From the NCBI GenBank assembly GCA_946406115.1, contig OX291547.1, positions 3,415,001-3,479,000 on the forward strand: a DNA stretch of 64,000 bases. The letters run 5' to 3'. This DNA is from Apoda limacodes. Taxonomy: Eukaryota; Arthropoda; Insecta; Lepidoptera; Limacodidae. Positions 58,801 through 64,000 of this stretch are shown here, piece after piece. Position 1 is the first letter of the stretch. The number at the start of each line of letters is the position of its first letter. Under the pieces are notes generated by a model. It was given only the letters and a program-made list of their open reading frames with translations, ran no database searches and was not told the origin of the DNA. A program made the translations under genes and the position numbers.

Positions 58801-61311
58801 CGAACAGTTTGTCCCAGGTATACGTATTCGTCAACAACTTCGAGTGTAGAGTTCCCAACAATTATTGGAGTGGGTGCTACATGGCCATTCGACATGATTT
58901 TCGTCTTGTCCATGTTCATCTTGAGGCCCACTCGTTGGGAAGCTCTACTAAGGCTTTCGAGCATTGTGCTAAGGTCCTCCATCGATTCTGCCATGACCAC
59001 AATATCGTCGACAAACCGAAGGTGGGTAATGTACTCGCCATTAACATTGATTCCAAAACCGTCCCAGTCCAGAAGCTCAAAGACATCTTCCAACGCATTT
59101 GTGAAGAGTTTCGGAGATATGACATCTCCCTGTCTCACACCTCTCTGCAGTTGGATCGGTTTCGAGTTCTGATCCTGACTGACGGACTGACATGGTTTAG
59201 CACCTCGATATACCGATGGTCAATGCGGCATCTCTGTAGAGCCTGTAGCACTGCCCATGTTTCCACCGAATCGAAGGCTTTCTCATAGTCCACAAACGCT
59301 AAGCAAAGGTGCCGATTATACGCTTCTGACTTATGTATAATCTGCCGTAGCGTATGTATGTGGTCGACGGTACTATAGCCTCTTCGGAAACCGGCTTGTT
59401 CGGGAGGCTGGAAGTCGTCGAACTTGCCAGTTCGTAATTACTCTTGAAAACAGCTTATAAACATGGCTCAGAGGCGTGATGGGTCTGTAATTCTTAAGAA
59501 GCGTATAGTCACATTTTTTTTAGGAAAACACCACCACGCCCTCGGCGAAGTACCTTCGAGTATGACGGTGTTGAAGAGCTTCTGAAGGACTTTTAGTACC
59601 GGTTTTCCACCCGCTTTCAGAAGCTCAGTCGTATTTCCATCATCAGCCGGTGCCTTATTGTTTTTAAACTGTTTGAGAGCCATACTAATCTCGTACAAGC
59701 TGACGTCCGGGATGTCCTCGTGTCGAGTCAGTCTAGCTCTTGGGTCTTTAGCTGGACTGCCAACTGGTTTCGATGTCGACGTGTATCCGTAGAATTTCTC
59801 GATCTCCTCCAAGACTTCTGGTCCAGACGAAACAATGCTGCCGTCCTCAGTCTTCAGCCTTGCCAGATGGCTTCGCCCAATAGCCAGATCTCTCGCGAAC
59901 ACTTTGGAACCTTTGTTCCGTTCTATTGCCTCCTCAATACGCAATGTATTAAAGTGGCGTTTGTCGCTTGCAAGTGATTTTGAGATCTGTCTATTAAGCC
60001 GCCGATATGACACTGCATCATCCGAAGACTGCAGCCTAAGTTTTCGTCTCTCGTCCATAAGTCTTAGAGTCTGGTCTGAGAGGCTTTTTGTTCTATTTGT
60101 ACGGTATCCACCGTTCAAAGAACTTAGACCCAACCGAATGGACAGTTTCCACAAACATGTCGTTAGTATCGTCCACTGATGCGTCTTCCTTTAAGCATTC
60201 AAAGCTATTTTTGAGTTGGAGCTGAAAGTTTTCTGGGTTTTGGATTTGGATGGTTGTGGGTCGGAGTGTGGACTTTATCAGTCGAGACCTAGCAAGTCTT
60301 ATGTTGAGGTTCAATGTGCCTCTTACCATACGGTGATCACTCCCGGTTTTGACCGTGTGGATCACAGAGACATCATTGAACACTTGCTTTTCCGTCGACA
60401 TGATAAAGTCAATCTCATTCTTTGTGCAACCATCCGGACTCATCCAGGTCCACTTCCTGTGGGGGCGCTTCTCGAAAAAGGAATTCATCATAAAGAGGAC
60501 TTCCTTTTCCATGAAGTCGGCCAGCATCTGCCCTCTGGAGTTCCGTTATCCATATCCAAATTGCCCCACTCTCAGCTCATTACCACTTCGTTTGCCTAGT
60601 TTCGCGTTGAAGTCCCCCATCACACGATGTTATAGTGTGTTTTGGAGGAGTGTATGGCTATAGAAATGTCCTCATACATCTCCTCCACTAAGTCGTCTGG
60701 GTGTGTCGAAGTCGGCGCGTAAACCTGTTCGACCTTCAGCGAATATCGTTTTGATATTCTGAGTATCAGGTACGTTACCCTGGTCGACACACTGTCAACT
60801 TTGATAATATTTTTGACGAGGGACTTGCGGACGATAAACCCGACACCACCTTGGGATAGCTGGTCACTGCAACGATGTATTCCACGGACCACACGTTACC
60901 GCGTAGTTTAAGTCCCGGGGAAGGACATGGATAGTTTTTAACCTGGAAAATTCCCGCAGGAATAACTATAACCGAGTTTAAACGAACTATAGCTACGGTT
61001 ATAGCCTGCTATAACAAACTTGATTAGTATAATTTGTAAGGAGTGGACATAGAAGCTGATAAACGAATTTAAGGCGGGCGGAGCCGCTGGCAAAATCTAG
61101 TTTATTATGTTAGTGTGACTTCTTAGTCCATGGATACAGTAGATAATATTATCTCTTTGCGTGTGGTAGCAAGTAACAACTGACATGTGTGTCGTGGTCG
61201 GCCAGCACGCAAGCACGTCCACTACCGCCCTCCTGCGCGGCCAGGTGTCCGCCAGCTCCACGAGACAGTGGAAAGCCTCACGCCGACCCTCCTCGCTCAT
61301 CAAACGGTCCT
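55899..61311 (-). CDS. NBAS: NBAS, last four exons (C-terminal region)
   Basis: Exons on the minus strand: 61311-61185, 57993-57876, 57077-56955 and 56192-55899 (stop). Phases agree: AT|G, then two phase-0 junctions. They encode about 220 residues: LMSEEGRREAFHCLVELADTW, KLLLNRPLLTYQELKYLSER, LVKELLDSGLFIKLVPTPLY, YLGEAGHLQLMTIGVPSALR. The order and spacing follow the helical C-terminus of human NBAS as I recall it (..LLLNQSLL.., ..LLDAKLLVKCVSTP.., ..EAGSLLL..). Known: NBAS with RINT1 and ZW10 forms the NRZ tether for Golgi-to-ER vesicles and has a role in nonsense-mediated decay. No further exon was found before the window end, so the upstream intron exceeds 2.6 kb. The donor of exon 57876 is CAG|GTTTTT, against a retroelement tail. 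Confidence 0.82.
56587..56811 (+). repeat. Helitron-like fragment in NBAS intron
   Basis: CATACTAATATTGCGAAAG..ACGCTGAACCGATTGAGATG..GGTATGGAGATAGTTTGAG, ending AAGGCGGGTGAAACCGCAGG..AAAGCTA. Same family as 28598-29051; the ends are eroded. Confidence 0.7.
57340..57525 (+). repeat. Possible RTE C-terminal remnant
   Basis: GAACCGATGGCCGTTCCGAC..GTGGCTGGATGAGAGGTGG resembles the ending of RTE ORFs seen near 40000 ([11 protein letters not shown]..). Very degenerate; weak call. Confidence 0.35.
57760..57873 (+). mobile_element. LINE C 3' end abutting an NBAS splice donor
   Basis: GTTGCAAGTGTCCATAGACT..GGTGGCCGCTTCACATCAGG, then TTTACCAGCTTAGTAGT and 14 A's at 57861-57874. On the minus strand these A's become the T's right after the GT of the NBAS donor, so insertion took place within 2 nt of the exon edge. 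Confidence 0.8.
58250..60900 (-). pseudogene. RTE-type LINE, nearly full length but broken
   Basis: Lies in an NBAS intron, same strand. 3' end at 58250 with (ATC)n tail and CCCATTGACGTCCACTGCTG. Endonuclease: 60892-60620 (HRCSDQLSQGGVGFI..VYAPTSTHPDD) and 60527-60093 (TWMSPDGCTKNEIDFI, TGSDHRMVRGTL). RT: 60154-59468 (ALKQFKNNKAPADDGNTTE) and, after a frame break, 59138-58548 ([21 protein letters not shown]). The catalytic box reads FVDDIVVM instead of FADD. The end resembles [13 protein letters not shown]. Several frameshifts; inactive. Confidence 0.88.
60909..61101 (+). repeat. Helitron-like fragment in NBAS intron
   Basis: Begins inside the family at TTAAGTCCCGGGGAAGGACA, then GGAATAACTATAACCGAG. 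Ends AAGGCGGGCGGAGCCGCTGG..AAATCTAG. The 5' part is missing. It lies about 85 bp from NBAS exon 61185-61311. Confidence 0.7.
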
Positions 61312-61557
61312 CTGAAATGAACACTCACTGCATCAGCTAAGGACTTCATAACTTATTTTCTCCCTGCACAATCCTGATTTATTCCTTACTTTTAAGAACT
61401 GAAAAAGGGAATATTTTTTTTTTGGTCTTTTATTTTACCAGTTGTTACTTTAAAGCTGGTGATCTACGACACTCGGTACATATATGAAGCTTCGTTAGTC
61501 CAGATACACACTATCAGAAGCAATTCTTGAGCCAGCTACAGAATGTAAAAAAAACGA

Positions 61558-61850
61558 ATGTCCGAACTATACAACTTAACTGATATTCAACAACGAATGT
61601 CCGAACTCTACAACTTGACTTATATACATCAAAGAATGTCCGAACTCTACAACGTGACTTATATACATCAAAGAATATCCGAACTATACAAGGTGACTTA
61701 TATACGACAACGAATGTCCAAACTCTACAAAGTGACTTATATACATCAAAGAATGTCCGAACTATACAACGTGACTTATATACAACAACGAATGTCCGAA
61801 CTCTACAATGTGACTTTTATACAAAAACGAATGTCCGAACCACAGACCTA
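61558..61850 (+). repeat. 39-bp minisatellite, array 1
   Basis: About 7.4 units of ATGTCCGAACTCTACAACGT + GACTTATATACATCAAAGA, each 39 bp. Because 39 is a multiple of 3, one frame stays open for 97 codons with a 13-residue repeat (MSELYNVTYIHQR). There is no other coding sign; it lies in an NBAS intron. Confidence 0.9.
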
Positions 61851-63861
61851 GGATTTTTTCGCTACGTTAAAGACCAACACAGCGAGGAAAAGAGATATTC
61901 TTATTACATGAACGCTGCACAGGAGAAAAAGAGACAGATAAACCATATCTAATATGTCCATTATTTTTCGAATAGAAACCCATAAGCGACAGCTTGTTTT
62001 GTGACATTACGTGTTTACATAATTTTCACAAGAATCTTGATAACAAAGGACTAAAAAGTGTAGTGGTCAGCCATGATGATTTGTTGTTTAGCTAATTGTT
62101 ACGTCACAGGAAGAAATAACCCGGAACATCATACGTTTCACACGTAAATACTAAGTTTCCATGTATTTTTGTCAAACATTATTTTGTCAAATTTCTGTTA
62201 AAAATTTGCTCAGAAAACTGTTTTTACATAATTATATTGCTTTACTTTGTAAAACGTGGTATTATTCATATAGATACGGTCTAATTAATGTTGTTTTAAG
62301 TAAAATTGTAAAATGTTGGGTTACGCTAGGACTTGACAAAACGATGATGTCATAAGTATCAGAATATCGATACTTTTTCCCGTAATTATTTATCAACATC
62401 CAGAGTAATTTAAATTTAATAATGTTTCTTACAAATATTACTTGGGTGCACGTGCTTAATAGTGTTCTGTAGCCAAATGGCAAAAACGGACCCTTGTAAA
62501 CTCGTCATGTCCGTCCGTATGTCATAGCCTTATAATTTCGTCGCATTTGCATCGGCTCTAATAAATGTTTACAGGAAAGTATCTTTAACATTAAAATTGA
62601 GAAAAATAAATTATTAGGGGTAGCTTTTTCACGCACCCCACCTTCTGGGGTATCGTTAGATAGGCCTTGAAAAATGCAATTGAGGTTTATTAATATAATT
62701 CGCGAGTTACAAGCTCTTAATGTTGAAAATTTTCGTTCCCGCTCTTCTTTTAACTTTTGAACCTCGTATTATTTAAATCTGAAAAAAACACGATAATAGG
62801 TATTTTTAATTTCAATTAAAATTGGCTGAAACCAAATCGGTTAATAAGTTTTTAAGATATTTGCAATAACGTGTGCAACACGCACTTGGCTGGTTTTTAT
62901 TCTTTTACTTATACTATGTTTTTGATGTTTGACAAATATGTTACGCCACAACTAAAAATAATTTTGATATGGGTATCGTTTCATAGGCTAATTATTAATC
63001 AAAATTTTTGATTTTGCCTAATGTAATCTTCACTACAATACATTAGGGTTAAAAAAATGTACATTGAAGAAAGTTAGGAAAATATAAAAGGTATTTTCAA
63101 AAGACGAAAGAAACCATTTGAAGTGTTTTAATTTTTATGTCCGTCAGTTTGTGCGGGGTGTCTCCAAAATAGGTTGATGGATTGTGTTGCTTTTTAGGGT
63201 TCCGTACGCAAAGTGTATTTAGCAGAATCCTATTACTAAGACTCTTCTGTCCATCCGTTCGTCCACCCGTCCGTCCGTCCGTATGTCACTAGTATCTCAT
63301 GAACCGGGATAGACAGTTGAAATTTTCGCAGAAGATGTATTTTTATTGCCGCCATAACAAATATCCAAACAAAAAATATAAATCACGGTGATCGTACCGT
63401 GATAGATATTCGCAATAATTTTCATTCTACAAAACCCTAACTTAATACGACACGCACTTGGCCTATTTTTGCCTTGGCTAGCGTTAGATCTGAAGCACTA
63501 CACACAAGACAGATGCTTACCAAAATGAATCCAACTTTAGAATTCCAATACAATCCACTATTAACATTTCAGTTCTTGGATTCCTCTCAAATCGTAAAAC
63601 ATTAATTTAATATAACTGCTTAAGTGTTTTGTTTACTTGGGAACATTCCCTCAACATTTTCAATGTTTGCAGAAATATTTTCACCGTCAAATCACATCGC
63701 TAACAATAACAGGCATGAATATATAGATAATGCACAATGTCGATAGTGTACGCAGACAACACTATTTTCAACCCACACAAAGACAGTTACTAACACTCAC
63801 GCATTTTTTTTTGGTATCATCACTAAAGTGACATTGTGGATCTTTTACATCCTATATCTAT
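61851..63861. other. NBAS intron continuation with CTTGGCC-type repeats
   Basis: No exon found on either strand. Two diverged copies of the repeat family at 21170-21540 occupy about 62490-62900 and 63195-63470 (GGGTTCCGTACGCAAAGTG; a CCGTCCGTCCGT run at 63268). The rest is AT-rich. Confidence 0.6.
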
Positions 63862-64000
63862 GGTCCGAACTATACAACGTGACTTATATACGACAACGAA
63901 TGCCCGAACTCTACAAAGTGACTTATATACGACAACGAATGTCCTAATTCTACAACGTGACCTATATACAACAAAGAATGTCCGAACTCTACAACGTGAC
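63862..64000 (+). repeat. 39-bp minisatellite, array 2 (cut by window end)
   Basis: The same unit as 61558-61850 (GTCCGAACTATACAACGTGA..) returns for about 3.5 copies and runs off the edge. Confidence 0.9.

Noticed and set aside
61558..61851. 97-codon repeat ORF as a real gene
   Set aside because: Explained by a 39-bp minisatellite whose length is divisible by three.
1..64000. CRISPR arrays, bacterial operons, rRNA genes, intact tRNA genes, endogenous virus
   Set aside because: None seen. Regular repeats are satellites without spacers. tRNA-like pieces are SINE ends. All reverse transcriptases found are of non-LTR type, with no LTRs, protease or envelope.

Overview
This window is nuclear DNA from an insect, most probably a moth or butterfly (inference). 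It is AT-rich, its genes are split by GT-AG introns, and most of it is transposon debris of kinds common in Lepidoptera. These include piggyBac elements at TTAA, Helitron-like fragments ending in CTAG, LINE 3' ends with (GTCAAA)n or (ATC)n tails, and many short inverted-repeat elements. Nothing bacterial or viral is evident. I searched no database; family names rest on motifs read in the translations.

Three host genes can be reconstructed exon by exon. (1) PRCC, + strand, 15608-24723: six exons, 371 aa, complete. (2) mRpS11 (uS11m), - strand, 44616-38552: four exons, 191 aa, complete. (3) The last four exons of NBAS, - strand, 61311-55899; its 5' part lies beyond the right edge. A possible terminal exon of an unknown gene (30270-30112, - strand) is much weaker.

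Layout. 1-9.4 kb: RNase H fragment, two copies of one LINE family (A), a cluster of short TA-flanked elements, and a defective piggyBac. 9.4-14.7 kb: a dead RNase H-bearing non-LTR element (B) with another non-LTR element (C) inserted in its endonuclease. 14.7-24.7 kb: two short elements, then PRCC, whose last intron holds another dead LINE. 24.77-28.30 kb: an apparently intact piggyBac with clean termini, TTAA flanks and a spliced transposase (745 aa), sitting 44 bp past the PRCC stop codon. 28.6-37.7 kb: Helitron-like DNA, LINE remnants, a 104-bp satellite, and a LINE with an inverted 5' half. 38.4-45.3 kb: mRpS11, with an RTE element and a hairpin-ended satellite element in its introns and a promoter-proximal duplication. 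45.5-50 kb: short inverted-repeat elements and a broken BED zinc finger. 51.1-54.1 kb: a 2.96-kb near-perfect palindrome with a 3-bp target duplication. 55.9 kb to the end: NBAS exons, an RTE element, Helitron-like fragments and a 39-bp minisatellite.

The host genes are housekeeping genes (RNA splicing/cell cycle, mitochondrial translation, Golgi-ER tethering) with no common pathway. The most interesting features are the palindrome, the intact piggyBac that may now end the PRCC transcript, the 104-bp satellite shared by two loci, and a retroelement poly(A) tail that abuts an NBAS splice donor.
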